From positions 1 to 36,990 of the forward strand of contig PWNK01000014.1 in the NCBI GenBank assembly GCA_003557865.1: 36,990 nt of DNA. Direction: 5' to 3'. Both the position numbers and the translations under genes were made by a program. Numbering within the stretch: the stretch's first letter is position 1; each line of letters begins with the position of its first letter. The notes beneath the pieces were generated by a model. The model searched no databases, was not told the DNA's origin, and worked only from the letters and a program-made list of their open reading frames with translations. This document shows, piece after piece, positions 24,385 through 33,706 of the stretch. This DNA is from Desulfonatronovibrio sp. (lineage in GTDB: Bacteria; Desulfobacterota; Desulfovibrionia; Desulfovibrionales; Desulfonatronovibrionaceae).

Positions 24385-25569
24385 TTATTCGGCCTGTTTT
24401 TTAACCATTGACCTTTGACTCTCAGGCTGCCTGGTCAGGGAATAATACATCCCGGGCATTCTTTTGACCAGTCCTTTTATCTCCATGATGACCATGGTCT
24501 GGCTCACCTTCTGGCTGGGCCAGTTGAGAGTAAAGATCAGATCATCAATATGGACCTGCTCCTTCAGACAGAGGATTTGAGCAACTGCCTGCTCATCAGG
24601 GTCAAGATCCGGGGGAAGGGATGGCCTGGGTCCAGTTCTGATTTCCTCCTTGCGGTCTTTTACCCGGCCAGAAGGGGATATGAGCATGGGCGCGATTATT
24701 TCCAGGATATCCTCGGCGTTCTGGACAAGATGGGCTCCCTGCTTGATCAGGTGGTTGCAGCCGTCATAATTGTCCATGTTTACCGCACCGGGTACGGCAA
24801 AGACTTCCCGGTTCTGGTCCAGTGCCAGCTGTGCAGTGATCATGCTTCCGCTTTTAATGGCCGATTGAACCACCAGAACTCCCAGGGCGATACCGCTAAT
24901 TATCCGGTTGCGGTAGGGAAAGTTGCCGGGATCAGGCTTTGTTCCTGGAGAAAACTCGGTAAGGATCAGGCCGTGTTCAACAATTTTGCCCCATAAATCC
25001 TTGTTCATGGCCGGATAGATCAGGTCAATGCCGGTTCCCAGAACCGCTATGGTCCCACCGGCACTTTCCACAGCCGCCAGGTGGGCCTGCCTGTCAATTC
25101 CATATGCGAACCCGGAGACAATGGTCATTCCAGCGGCTGCAAGATCGCTGCAGATGGCTATGGCCATTTCCTGGCCGTATCTGGAACTCTGTCTTGATCC
25201 TACTGCAGCAAGGCTGCTGTTTTTCAGCAGGGAAACGTCTCCCCTGCAGTACATCATGGCCGGCGGTCCGCTGATTTCTTTAAGTCTTTCCGGGTAGTCA
25301 GGGTCATTCCAGAGGATGACCTTCAAATTTTTCCTGGTGATCAGTTCCAGTTCGTCATCAGCTTCTTTTGCCCATGACCAGGATAAAAACCCCTCCAGCT
25401 GGTCAACTCTAACCAGGCCTTTATTTTTCCAGCTCCGGCAGTCTTCCAGGGCCTGGGCCGGGGACTGGTAATGTTCCAGAATTTTTTTCCAGGTCCTTGG
25501 TCCCATGCCTTTGGCCTTAACCAGGGCCAGACAGGCGTACAGTTCATCATCTCTAGAAAAACCCGACAT
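24385..25569 (-). CDS. dprA: DNA-processing protein DprA
   Basis: DprA binds incoming single-stranded DNA and loads RecA during natural transformation; it is also widely conserved in non-competent species. The 394 residues include an N-terminal SAM/HhH-like part (ACLALVKAKGMGPRTWKKIL), the Rossmann core VGSRQSSRYGQEMA, IVSGFAYGIDRQAH, FPYRNRIISG and VFAVPGAVNMDNYDGCNHLI, and a C-terminal winged helix (about 325-380). It follows the lipoprotein gene by 8 bases, so they share a transcript. No other competence gene is visible here. Confidence 0.95.
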   Translation of the reverse strand: MSGFSRDDELYACLALVKAKGMGPRTWKKILEHYQSPAQALEDCRSWKNKGLVRVDQLEGFLSWSWAKEADDELELITRKNLKVILWNDPDYPERLKEISGPPAMMYCRGDVSLLKNSSLAAVGSRQSSRYGQEMAIAICSDLAAAGMTIVSGFAYGIDRQAHLAAVESAGGTIAVLGTGIDLIYPAMNKDLWGKIVEHGLILTEFSPGTKPDPGNFPYRNRIISGIALGVLVVQSAIKSGSMITAQLALDQNREVFAVPGAVNMDNYDGCNHLIKQGAHLVQNAEDILEIIAPMLISPSGRVKDRKEEIRTGPRPSLPPDLDPDEQAVAQILCLKEQVHIDDLIFTLNWPSQKVSQTMVIMEIKGLVKRMPGMYYSLTRQPESQRSMVKKQAE

Positions 25570-25577
25570 TTAAAAGC

Positions 25578-26351
25578 CTATACCTTCTGCCTGAGTTCCT
25601 CAATTTTGGGACCGGCTCTTCGGGCGGCAGGGGAGTCAGGGTAATCCTGGATCAATACCCCCAAATAAAACAGAGCGTTTCGGTAATCTTCCAGGTGTTC
25701 ATAGCAGTAGCCGATTTTAAGCAGGGCGTCAGGGGCCTTGAGATCATCAGGGAATTTATCCAGGACCTGCCGGAAGGCTATGATGGCCCGCGGGAAATTT
25801 CTTTCCATGTAATATGTTTCCGCTATCCAGTACCAGGCATTGGGAATAAGACCGCTCTCAGGGTAAGTCTGGATGAGTTCCCTGAGTTTGTTCCTGGCCA
25901 GCAGGGGCTGCTCGTCAAAATAACGGACCAGGGCCTGGTCATAGAGTTTCCGGGCCTCGTCCCGAGCAATTTCAGCCATCACCGGGACATGGGCATCCGG
26001 GTCAGGTCCCTGGAGCTGGCCGGGAATTGTTTGGAACTGGTCCCGAGGCTGCGGGCTTTCATGCCTGTATTCATACTCATGGGGTCCAGGACCGGGATGT
26101 CCAGCGCCTGGCTCCAGGCTGAACTCAAGATCCATCAGTCTCTGGGCGGTCTCGTTTCTCAGGGCCTCAACTCTGGCCTGCACCTCCTGGATGTCAGCCT
26201 TGAGCATGGCCAGAGATTCCTCCTGGTGCTCCAGGCGCTTTTGCAGCTGGTAAATTGAGTCTTCCTGCTGTGCGGATTGATTTACAGAGCCAGCTGCACA
26301 CCCGGCCAGGGCCAACAGGATGAAACCTGAAATTAAAGTTTTGAAGTTCAT
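25578..26351 (-). CDS. CpoB/YbgF-like TPR lipoprotein
   Basis: A 257-residue envelope lipoprotein. A signal peptide ends with lipobox LALAGC (Cys about 18). A coiled coil (about 30-80, DSIYQLQKRLEHQEESLAML) is followed by a Pro/Gly-rich linker with PGPGPHEYEYRHE, and three TPR-type repeats (about 140-255: LARNKLRELIQTYPES, FPRAIIAFRQVLDKFPDD, YRNALFYLGVLIQDYPDS). This matches the Tol-Pal-associated YbgF/CpoB layout, which coordinates outer-membrane constriction with peptidoglycan synthesis. No tol or pal gene is in the window. The role in this organism is inferred from the family. Confidence 0.86.
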   Translation of the reverse strand: MNFKTLISGFILLALAGCAAGSVNQSAQQEDSIYQLQKRLEHQEESLAMLKADIQEVQARVEALRNETAQRLMDLEFSLEPGAGHPGPGPHEYEYRHESPQPRDQFQTIPGQLQGPDPDAHVPVMAEIARDEARKLYDQALVRYFDEQPLLARNKLRELIQTYPESGLIPNAWYWIAETYYMERNFPRAIIAFRQVLDKFPDDLKAPDALLKIGYCYEHLEDYRNALFYLGVLIQDYPDSPAARRAGPKIEELRQKV

Positions 26352-26656
26352 CCCAAGCTCCTTAAACGGTCAAAGTTTATGGTCATGTATCCCTGAGAAC
26401 AGCCATTGCCGGATAAATTATCACTTTTCCGGGTCTTCAGGATGAGAATAACGACCCCTTGCGCATTATCAGCCCAAATCAAACATGCACTGCATAATGG
26501 ATTCAATTTAAAATGATACGTTATCACCAGGCAACTTTCAAGGTATTTGCACTTCAAGCGCGGTTATTATAATCTTGTCCTTCACGTTTTTTTAAGGCAG
26601 TATCACGCGCCTTGGCCTGTTAATCCAGGTGCCATGAACATGATTTCCGGGAGGAT
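26352..26656. other. Divergent intergenic region
   Basis: 305 bases between the lipoprotein gene (-) and the membrane protein gene (+). It holds a perfect TATAAT (26568-26573) for the plus strand and a dyad TGATA-CGT-TATCA near 26513. There is no gene. The region is richer in A and T than its neighbours. Confidence 0.6.
26547..26573 (+). promoter_or_regulatory. Candidate promoter of the membrane-protein gene
   Basis: TTGCAC (26547-26552) and consensus TATAAT (26568-26573), with a short 15-base spacer; shifting the -35 to TTTGCA gives 16. The start codon lies about 93 bases downstream. Confidence 0.4.
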
Positions 26657-26665
26657 TTGAAGGTT

Positions 26666-27601
26666 ATGGAATACTCTGTTTTTGACGGTCTGTTGTCAGC
26701 CCTGGCGGTGATGCTTCTGGGGAGCTCCTTTGCCATCCCGGCCCTGGCTGTTTTGAGCGAACTGACCGGCATGATCAGGCAAAAGGTGTTCATGGATAAA
26801 TTTGCGATGCAGGCTGCCAGGCTGGGTCTTGTTTTTGGATATTCAGTGCTTGGATGCGTTGCAGGGGCCTGGGCGGTATCTTTTCTATACTTTGAAGATT
26901 CAAGAGCCTGGATAACTTATGATCACTTCTGGGAATTCAGTCTTTACCTGAGCCTGCTGGCAGCCGGCCTGCTCAGTTTTTATTATTTTTCCTGGAACAG
27001 GCTCAGAAGATTCAAGGCTGTCCATCTTTCCTCGGGAATTCTGGGCGCAGTCTGCGTAAAGCTGTTTTTATCCCTGCTGTTCTGGGCAGTGTACCGGGAG
27101 CTGATGACTATCCCCGGGCTTATTCCTGAACCTGACTCGGTTTTTCTGCCCATCCTGACCCAGGTGTTTATTATTTCCCTTTCCGGGGGAGCCGCTTTGA
27201 TCCTGGCCTACCTTTTGATCATTCGAAACAGGGATGATCTGGGAAGGGACTATTACCGTTTCGCCCTGGGATTTGGGGCAAGGTGGGCCATTTTTTTCGC
27301 CATGATCTCTCCTTTGAGCTGCATCTGGCTGTTCCTGGTAATGGGAAGCTCCCTGGAATTTACCCACATTGCAGTTCCTGGAGCCGTTTACCTTGGGGCC
27401 TTATTTGCTTTTATTCTTGTTATGTTCAGGATTGCCAGAAGCAACCAGCCCATGAGGAACAAGGCCGCCATCATGCTTTGTCCGGTGCTGGTCTGGGTTA
27501 TCCTGGTTTTCAGGCTGGTTTCCTACCTTGAATTCTCCAACATGGTTTCTGAGGAACCTGTTGTGCATACCTTTGTCAGGCACTGGCCGCAGGTGTTCTG
27601 A
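26666..27601 (+). CDS. Polytopic membrane protein, function unknown
   Basis: A ~311-residue inner-membrane protein with about eight hydrophobic helices, for example LLSALAVMLLGSSFAIPALA, LGLVFGYSVLGCVAGAWAV, LYLSLLAAGLLSFYYFSW, VKLFLSLLFWAVY, FIISLSGGAALILAYLLII, WAIFFAMISPLSCIWLFLVM, YLGALFAFILVMF and MLCPVLVWVILVFRLVSYLEF. No soluble domain, signature motif or haem-binding motif stands out; a few buried histidines and charged residues do. I do not recognise a family. The track starts at TTG 26657; ATG 26666 has GAAGG and GGGAGG upstream. It converges with thyX, overlapping its 3' end by 26 bases. Confidence 0.75.
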   Translation: MEYSVFDGLLSALAVMLLGSSFAIPALAVLSELTGMIRQKVFMDKFAMQAARLGLVFGYSVLGCVAGAWAVSFLYFEDSRAWITYDHFWEFSLYLSLLAAGLLSFYYFSWNRLRRFKAVHLSSGILGAVCVKLFLSLLFWAVYRELMTIPGLIPEPDSVFLPILTQVFIISLSGGAALILAYLLIIRNRDDLGRDYYRFALGFGARWAIFFAMISPLSCIWLFLVMGSSLEFTHIAVPGAVYLGALFAFILVMFRIARSNQPMRNKAAIMLCPVLVWVILVFRLVSYLEFSNMVSEEPVVHTFVRHWPQVF

Positions 27602-28316
27602 GAGGTTTATGCCCGCAGGTGAACCTTTCTCCTTCTGGGCAGTAACCCAGCCGTTCACACCTTGGCCCGGCGTGATGGAAGATGACCGGCAGTTCGTCTT
27701 TAAGTATTTTGAGCATCTTCCAGGCCATTTTTCTTATTTCCCATTGAGCCCGCCGGCAGCAGCGCAGTTCGAAAAAGTGCAATAGGCTTCGGCAGTTCAT
27801 GGTTACCACGATTTTGGATTCCGAGGCCTGGGGTAAAACGAACCTGGCGTCCTCCCCGGCCTTATTGCCCCGGTCATGCTCCTGGAGTATGGCTTTAAGC
27901 TCCCTGTAGGCTCTGCCGGCCTCGAGCATGAACCGTTCAAATTTTTCCCTGGCTTGAGGAATACGGGCAATGGCCGGCGGCAGAACATATTCAAAATCGC
28001 TTTCATCGACATATCGCTGACTTTGCTGGGAGTAGGAAGCTATTCTGTGCCGCACCAGCTGGTGGGTCAAAGCCCTGGAGATTCCCTGAACCGCAAAGCT
28101 GTAACTGACGTGTTCCACTGGACTGTCATGTCCTGATTCCAGGACCTTGGCAATGAACCCGGCCTGTTTTTCAGGGCTGATCTCACCTTGCATCAGCCTG
28201 GGCCAAAGGTCTCCCACAAAGCCTGGAGAATAGCACTGCCTGAAGGCGGCGTAAATCAAGGGGATGGCATTAGGGGTTCCGGCAAGCAGCTTGACTTCCA
28301 GTCTGGCTTCAGCCAT
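27576..28316 (-). CDS. thyX: Flavin-dependent thymidylate synthase
   Basis: FAD-dependent enzyme making dTMP from dUMP with methylene-tetrahydrofolate. The 246 residues carry the ThyX signature RHRIASYSQQSQRY, a VEHVSYSFAV helix and NCRSLLHFFELRCCRRAQWEIR. The C-terminal part (CPEGERFTCGHKPL) has extra cysteines, which may be a local extension. It lies downstream of ruvB by 42 bases on the same strand. No thyA is seen. Confidence 0.96.
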   Translation of the reverse strand: MAEARLEVKLLAGTPNAIPLIYAAFRQCYSPGFVGDLWPRLMQGEISPEKQAGFIAKVLESGHDSPVEHVSYSFAVQGISRALTHQLVRHRIASYSQQSQRYVDESDFEYVLPPAIARIPQAREKFERFMLEAGRAYRELKAILQEHDRGNKAGEDARFVLPQASESKIVVTMNCRSLLHFFELRCCRRAQWEIRKMAWKMLKILKDELPVIFHHAGPRCERLGYCPEGERFTCGHKPLRTPAASA

Positions 28317-28358
28317 CTGATCATGTATCCTTTTCTGGTTTGGCAGGCAGGGATTAAT

Positions 28359-29351
28359 TTATTCAGCCTGGGGATTAACCGAGAGCAGACCCTGCCTGAT
28401 GATTTTCAGGTGTTTGTAAGCTCTGGCAGTAACCACCCTTCCCCTGGGGGTTCTTTTAAGAAAGCCGCACTGAATCAGATAGGGCTCGTAAATGTCTTCA
28501 AGGGTGCGCACTTCTTCAGAACAGGCCACGGCAAGGGTTTTAACCCCCACCGGTCCTCCTGAAAACTGATTGATTATGCATTCCAAAATGTTGCGGTCCA
28601 TCTGATCCAGACCAAGAGAGTCGACATCCATCCGTTTAAGAGCAGCTGCGGCAATGGCGGAGTCGATTCTTTTCTTTTTGGCCACCTGGGCAAAGTCGCG
28701 CACCCTGCGCAGGAGCCTGTTGGCAATGCGTGGGGTACCCCTGGATCTTTTGCCGATTTCCAGTGCTCCGTCATCAGAGACATCCAGGCTGGAAACCCTG
28801 GCTGAACGCAGGACAATGGCCGCCAGCTCCCGGGGAGAATAGAAATCCAGCCGGCAGATAACCCCGAATCTGTCCCGCAAAGGGGAGGTCAAGAGACCGA
28901 TCCTGGTTGTGGCTCCAACCAGGGTAAAGGGTTCCAGTTCAATCTTTACGGTCCTGGCCCCGGGACCCTGTCCGATTATCAGGTCCAGGCAGAAGTCCTC
29001 CATGGCCGGGTAGAGGATTTCTTCAACATTCGCTGGCATCCTGTGGATTTCATCAATGAACAGGAGATCGTTTTTACCCAGATTGGTGAGGATCGCGGCC
29101 AGGTCAGCGCTTCTTTCCAGAACAGGTCCGGATGTGGAGACAATGTTCACTCCCAGTTCTGAAGCCATGATCTGGGCCAGGGTTGTCTTCCCCAGCCCGG
29201 GATTTCCATACAATAGGGTATGGTCCAGATGCTGGCCCCGGGTTTTGGCCGCGTCCAGGTAGACCTTCAGGTTGGCCCGCAGGTCGTCCTGGCCGATAAA
29301 CTGGTCCAGGCTCTGGGGCCTGATTTTTTCTTCACTGAGTATTAAAGTCAT
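28359..29351 (-). CDS. ruvB: Holliday junction branch-migration ATPase RuvB
   Basis: Hexameric AAA+ motor that drives branch migration with RuvA. The 330 residues have Walker [10 protein letters not shown], Walker [11 protein letters not shown], sensor [18 protein letters not shown], and a C-terminal winged helix ([16 protein letters not shown]). The gene follows ruvA on the same strand with a 159-base gap. Confidence 0.97.
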   Translation of the reverse strand: MTLILSEEKIRPQSLDQFIGQDDLRANLKVYLDAAKTRGQHLDHTLLYGNPGLGKTTLAQIMASELGVNIVSTSGPVLERSADLAAILTNLGKNDLLFIDEIHRMPANVEEILYPAMEDFCLDLIIGQGPGARTVKIELEPFTLVGATTRIGLLTSPLRDRFGVICRLDFYSPRELAAIVLRSARVSSLDVSDDGALEIGKRSRGTPRIANRLLRRVRDFAQVAKKKRIDSAIAAAALKRMDVDSLGLDQMDRNILECIINQFSGGPVGVKTLAVACSEEVRTLEDIYEPYLIQCGFLKRTPRGRVVTARAYKHLKIIRQGLLSVNPQAE

Positions 29352-29510
29352 CTTTTTCTCAGATGTATCTTTTCAGAGCTAATGCGGGTCCCGGGGCATA
29401 TGCATTCTATTCTTTGTCATCCGCCTCCTGCCAAAACTTATGCAGAAGCGTCTTCAAGTACCTGTAACCGGCGCTCCTGCGCGCTGCTCCTTTCAACAGG
29501 CCGGCGGCAT

Positions 29511-30113
29511 TTAAGTACTCTTTGCCTTTTCTTTGAGCACGGCCCTGATGGCCGAGCTTATATCCAGGTCCGGCTCGTTTTTCAGCACTTGATCCACAAT
29601 ATGCGACACTTCCACCGGGCTGTAGCCAAGGCTTGTCAGGCCCATGAGCACTTCTTCTCTCACCGGAGGAGCCGCAGCCCGTTCCGGGGATTTCATGCCC
29701 GCAGCTATGAAATTCAGCCTGTCCCTGAGGTCCATGAGTATTCTCCTGGCGGATTTGACCCCGATTCCAGGAACCTGGGAGAGCATGCGCTCGTCTTCAG
29801 CTGAAACAACGCTTTTCAACTGGTCCGGAGAGAAAATGCCCAGTATGGCCAGCGCTGTTTTGGGACCCAGCTTGGGAGTACTCAAAAGGATTCTGAAGGT
29901 TTCCCTTTCCTCCAAGCTTAAAAAGCCGTAGAGGTCAAGGGCATCTTCGCGGACCACAGTGCTGATGTAAAACCGCGCTTCTTCTCCCGTCCCGGGCATG
30001 GCCTGCAGGGTCCTGGGGGACAGATAAACCTCGTAGCCCAGTCCGGAAGGAGTTTGAACAATGCATGCTTTTTCACCGGTGTGAATAATTGTTCCGTGAA
30101 TATGGGCTATCAT
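29511..30113 (-). CDS. ruvA: Holliday junction DNA-binding protein RuvA
   Basis: Tetrameric junction-recognition protein. The 200 residues have the OB-fold N-terminus (MIAHIHGTI), helix-hairpin-helix pairs (LSTPKLGPKTALAILG, LSQVPGIGVKSARRIL) and a C-terminal UBA-like RuvB-binding domain (LTSLGYSPVEVSHIV). The ATG overlaps the ruvC stop by four bases (ATGA), so the genes are translationally coupled. Confidence 0.97.
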   Translation of the reverse strand: MIAHIHGTIIHTGEKACIVQTPSGLGYEVYLSPRTLQAMPGTGEEARFYISTVVREDALDLYGFLSLEERETFRILLSTPKLGPKTALAILGIFSPDQLKSVVSAEDERMLSQVPGIGVKSARRILMDLRDRLNFIAAGMKSPERAAAPPVREEVLMGLTSLGYSPVEVSHIVDQVLKNEPDLDISSAIRAVLKEKAKST

Positions 30114-30619
30114 TTGCAGCCTCTGAGTCCGGATGCCCTGCGCAGGTTTAAGTGGGTGACTGCCACGGCCAGGGCGTCGCTGGCATCCTTTGCCCAGCCG
30201 CCTCTGTTTCCCAGGAGTCTTGCCACCATAAAGGCCACCTGTTCCTTGGTGGCCCGTCCGACTCCCACGATGGACTTTTTTACCAGAGTCGGCTGGTATG
30301 AATATACCGGAAGATTGTTGTGCGCGCAGGCCACAATGACCGCCCCTCTGGCCTGGCCCAGTTTAAGGGCTGAAGAGGCGTTTTTGGCGGTGAAAATTTC
30401 TTCAACCGCGGCCTGGTGGGGGTGGAAAAGGCTGATCAGGGCCGATATTTCCGAAAAAATTACTGCCAGCCTCCTGCTCATGTCTTCAATTGAGTCCAGC
30501 CGGATGGTCCCGGCCTTGATCAAAGACAGGGTCCCTGAAAGTTCTCTGATTATGCCGTATCCTGTGCAGCGCGAACCGGGGTCCACCCCCAGGACAACTA
30601 TCTCTGATGAAGACTTCAC
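30110..30619 (-). CDS. ruvC: Holliday junction resolvase RuvC
   Basis: Endonuclease that cuts Holliday junctions. The 169 residues show the RNase H-like catalytic acidic residues: GVDPGSRCTGYG (first Asp), AAVEEIF (Glu) and KDASDALAVAVTH (C-terminal Asp pair). It follows yebC by 105 bases and is coupled to ruvA. Confidence 0.97.
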   Translation of the reverse strand: MKSSSEIVVLGVDPGSRCTGYGIIRELSGTLSLIKAGTIRLDSIEDMSRRLAVIFSEISALISLFHPHQAAVEEIFTAKNASSALKLGQARGAVIVACAHNNLPVYSYQPTLVKKSIVGVGRATKEQVAFMVARLLGNRGGWAKDASDALAVAVTHLNLRRASGLRGCK

Positions 30620-30724
30620 GTTTTTTTTTGCTAAAGCTTGCTGCGTCTCGGCCCTTCAGCGTTGGGCAATGTATTTTCAAAAGAACCTCAAGATCAGCCC
30701 TGAATCCGGGACCAAAAGCTTCGC

Positions 30725-31486
30725 TTAAGGCCGGTCCTGATCCTCAAGCTCTTTGATCAGTTCCAGAGGCAGCTCAAAGTTGGAATAGACATTCTGGACG
30801 TCATCATGGTCATCCAGGGCTTCATAGAGTTTGAGCAGCCTGCGTCCGGTTTCCAGGTCGACGTTAACCTTGTTTTGGGGAACCATGGTCACCTGCGCTT
30901 CCACATATTTCATCCCTGCCTGATCATAAGCGTTCCTGACCGCTGCAAAGTCTTCAGGCGCGCACAGGACCTGCCATACTTCCCCGTCATCCTGAATATC
31001 CTCCACTCCGAATTCAAGACCGGCTTCCAGGACTTCCTCTTCACTGTAGCTTTCCTTATCAAAGGACAGCACTCCCTTGTTGTCAAACATCCAGGCCACG
31101 CACCCGGACTCGCCCATGGATCCTCCACTCTTGCTCAGCAGGTGCCGGATTTCGGCAACGGTCCGGTTTTTGTTGTCCGTGGCCGTTTCAACAAGCATTG
31201 CAGCCCCCCCCGGTCCGTAACCTTCGTAGAAAACCTCGTCTATGTTGTCAGCAGCCAGTTCCCCGGTGCCCTTTTTAATGGCGGTTTCAATCTTGTCCTT
31301 GGGCAGGTTGACCGCCTTAGCTGAATCAATGGCCGATTTGAGCCGGTTGTTGACAGCAGGGTCGCCTCCGCCGGTCCTGGCGGCAAGAAAAATCTCCTTG
31401 GTAACCTTGGTGAAGATCTTGCCTTTTTTGGCGTCCTGCCTGCCTTTCCTGTGCTGGATATTATGCCATTTACTGTGACCCGCCAT
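30725..31486 (-). CDS. yebC: YebC/PmpR-family protein
   Basis: A 253-residue protein of the YebC family, which acts as a DNA-binding regulator or, in some bacteria, as a translation factor at poly-proline stretches. The N-terminal signature GHSKWHNIQHRKGRQDAKKG is complete, followed by GPGGAAMLVETATDNKNRT. It often precedes ruvC in bacteria, as here; the neighbour on the other side is rlmE, 16 bases upstream. Confidence 0.96.
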   Translation of the reverse strand: MAGHSKWHNIQHRKGRQDAKKGKIFTKVTKEIFLAARTGGGDPAVNNRLKSAIDSAKAVNLPKDKIETAIKKGTGELAADNIDEVFYEGYGPGGAAMLVETATDNKNRTVAEIRHLLSKSGGSMGESGCVAWMFDNKGVLSFDKESYSEEEVLEAGLEFGVEDIQDDGEVWQVLCAPEDFAAVRNAYDQAGMKYVEAQVTMVPQNKVNVDLETGRRLLKLYEALDDHDDVQNVYSNFELPLELIKELEDQDRP

Positions 31487-31502
31487 CTATTCCTCCATGT
31501 TG

Positions 31503-32108
31503 TTAGGCATGCTGAGCACCCTGAAAATCAAGGCCGACCAGAAAAATCTCGCTGCTTTCGGACCGGGAGCTTTTGGGCTTGAAATGCTTTACCCTGGTGA
31601 AAAGTTTTTTCATATCCTGCTGCAGCAGTTCAATGTCCGGTCCCTGAAGAATCTTGACTGCAAATCCCCCCCCGGATGCCAGGAACAGCCTGGCCATGTT
31701 CAGGGCTTCCATGGCCAGGTTGAATGATCTGGCCTGATCCGTGAACTTGACCCCGCTGGTCCTGGGGGCCATGTCGCTTAAGACCAGGTCAAAAGGGGCT
31801 CTGTCTCTGATTGTCATCCCGGCCCGGGAGCCGTGGTCGAAAATGTCCCCCTGGACAAAACTGACCTGTTCTGGAAAAGAAACAGCAGGCTCTTGAAGAT
31901 CCACGGCCAGGACCAGTCCTCTGGAACCGACCCTGTCCGCCAGGTATAGACTCCATGAACCCGGAGACGCGCCCAGGTCAAGGACATTCTGCCCCGGACG
32001 GATCAGACTGAATTTTTTGTCCATTTCCTTGAGCTTGTAAACCGATCTGGCGGGATAGTTGTCCTTTTTAGCCTGCTTGAAGAATTGATCCTGGTATTTT
32101 TTCATCAA
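31503..32108 (-). CDS. rlmE: 23S rRNA 2'-O-ribose methyltransferase RlmE (FtsJ/RrmJ)
   Basis: SAM-dependent methylation of U2552 in 23S rRNA during 50S assembly. The 201 residues carry the K-D-K-E tetrad context: KKDNYPARSVYKL (Lys), LVLSDMAPRTSG (Asp), GGFAVKILQG (Lys) and a late glutamate, plus the SAM motif VLDLGASPGSWS. It is the first gene of the rlmE-yebC-ruvCAB-thyX strand unit and is divergent from the glycosyltransferase gene with 60 bases between. Confidence 0.95.
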   Translation of the reverse strand: MMKKYQDQFFKQAKKDNYPARSVYKLKEMDKKFSLIRPGQNVLDLGASPGSWSLYLADRVGSRGLVLAVDLQEPAVSFPEQVSFVQGDIFDHGSRAGMTIRDRAPFDLVLSDMAPRTSGVKFTDQARSFNLAMEALNMARLFLASGGGFAVKILQGPDIELLQQDMKKLFTRVKHFKPKSSRSESSEIFLVGLDFQGAQHA

Positions 32109-32168
32109 GAGTGAATCAACTGATCAGGACATAAAGCCGCTGACCAATATGGTTGGAGATTACACATT

Positions 32169-33683
32169 ATGCATGAGCGCCCGCCTGCTGTAAAGATAAA
32201 ATCAGAGCTGGGCATGAGCGTTACCCTGGGTTCGGGCCCGGGCTGTTTTCAGCGTCTCAGGAACGGGTCCGGGCCGGTATTTCTGGGGCTGGGTCCAGAT
32301 CCAGCCCTTCTTGAGAAAATGTACCCCGGTCTTGAGCGTTTTTATTTCATTGAGTGCCCTGAGCTTGAAGACCAGATGGATGAATCCTGGAAGCAGAAGA
32401 TCAGCCATAAGTTTTCCAGAATTGACCCGGAGAAGCTTGGGCCTGAAGATGTAAGGGAAATGGGTTTTGTTCTTTACTCTCCGGGACTGAAATATTTTCC
32501 CGGCTTCTGGGCCCATGTTCTGGCAGGGATCAGAATGTCGCACACTGCCGGGAGCATTCCCCAGGACAAGCCTCAGGGGATGCTCATTTTCGGAACAGAG
32601 CGTTCCCTGCTGGTGCCAGAGCTTTGCTGGGAAGCAGAAAACCTGGGTCTCAGACCTGTGCTGGCTGACCCCGGCTCAGGACCTGAGGAGCTCATGGCCT
32701 TGCTCAAGCAATTCAGGCCGGTACTGGTTCTGAGCATCAATTTCCAGGGTCTGGACCAGCTGGGGGAAAATTTTGCTCTCCTGCGCAGGATGAATATCCC
32801 GGTTGCAGTGTGGATGGTGGACAATCCCTTTCATCTTCTGACCGCGGTCAAGGGCAGGTACTGGACCATGGCCGGGATATTTGTAACTGATCACTGGTTT
32901 GTCAGTCCCTTGAAAGAACTTGGCGCATCTCAGGTTCATCACCTGCCCCTGGCTGCAGGACCGGGCTTTTTCAGTTCAGTCAGAAGCAATCATCACGACC
33001 TCGGGGACAAGGTTGTTTTTGTGGGCCGCAGTTCCTTTCCGGGAAGCAGGTCTTTTTTTGCCGCGGCCGGCCGGCATCCCGGTCTTCAGGCAGAGGCTTC
33101 TGGTCTCCTGGAAAAGGGAAAGAGACCGGATTTTGCGTGGTGGAGCCAGAAAATCAAAGCCCCTTACTGGCCGGGAAACAGGGTCAGAGACATGGGGCGT
33201 GGAGCAGAGATTGCCGGTCTGGAATGGAAGAAGATGTGCCTGGAAAAACTGGAAGGCCGGTATCCGCTGGTGGTATACGGAGACAAGGCCTGGGAGCAGA
33301 TTCTCTCAAAACGGGTCAGTGTCCGGGCTGAGGTGGATTACTACGGACCCCTGGCTTCCATTTATTCTTCTTCCAGGTATATTCTCAATCTGACCAATAT
33401 GCATCTGCCCTGGGGTCTGACACAGCGTCATTTTGACGTTTGGGCGGCTAAAGGCTTCCTGGTCAGCGACAGGACCCGCGGCCTGGAAATTTTCCCCAGA
33501 GAGCTTGTCCGGGAAATTAGTTTTTCCAGCAGCAAAGGAATGCTTGAGGTTATGGCCAGACTGGACAATGATTCAGCTTTGAGCAAGAATCTTACATCCG
33601 AATTTGAAAAACTGATTAAAAAGGGGCACACTTACAGACAGAGACTGGAAGTTATTTTGGAGCTGACCGGAGTCAACAGCTGA
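32169..33683 (+). CDS. CgeB-like glycosyltransferase (DUF3880 plus GT-B C-terminal domain)
   Basis: A 504-residue cytoplasmic protein resembling the spore-maturation CgeB family of glycosyltransferases. Residues about 135-290 (MLIFGTERSLLVPELCWEAENLG, VLVLSINFQGLDQ, VAVWMVDNPFHLL) match DUF3880. Residues about 370-495 (VYGDKAWEQIL, YGPLASIYSSSRYILNLTNMHLPWGLTQRHFDVWAAKGFLVSDRT) form the GT-B C-terminal nucleotide-sugar domain. It probably transfers a sugar to a surface glycan or protein; substrate unknown. The start is ATG 32169; no strong ribosome site is seen. It stands alone with a YciI-like gene 24 bases downstream. Confidence 0.86.
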   Translation: MHERPPAVKIKSELGMSVTLGSGPGCFQRLRNGSGPVFLGLGPDPALLEKMYPGLERFYFIECPELEDQMDESWKQKISHKFSRIDPEKLGPEDVREMGFVLYSPGLKYFPGFWAHVLAGIRMSHTAGSIPQDKPQGMLIFGTERSLLVPELCWEAENLGLRPVLADPGSGPEELMALLKQFRPVLVLSINFQGLDQLGENFALLRRMNIPVAVWMVDNPFHLLTAVKGRYWTMAGIFVTDHWFVSPLKELGASQVHHLPLAAGPGFFSSVRSNHHDLGDKVVFVGRSSFPGSRSFFAAAGRHPGLQAEASGLLEKGKRPDFAWWSQKIKAPYWPGNRVRDMGRGAEIAGLEWKKMCLEKLEGRYPLVVYGDKAWEQILSKRVSVRAEVDYYGPLASIYSSSRYILNLTNMHLPWGLTQRHFDVWAAKGFLVSDRTRGLEIFPRELVREISFSSSKGMLEVMARLDNDSALSKNLTSEFEKLIKKGHTYRQRLEVILELTGVNS

Positions 33684-33706
33684 TTATCAGCCACAAGGAA
33701 GGTACA

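Noticed and set aside
29407-29510. Minus-strand open frame after ruvA reading GLLKGAARRSAGYRYLKTLL and ending before ruvB
   Set aside because: The composition looks protein-like, but it is an out-of-frame continuation through the ruvA 3' end, with only a TTG as a possible start and no ribosome site. Worth a homology check, not called.
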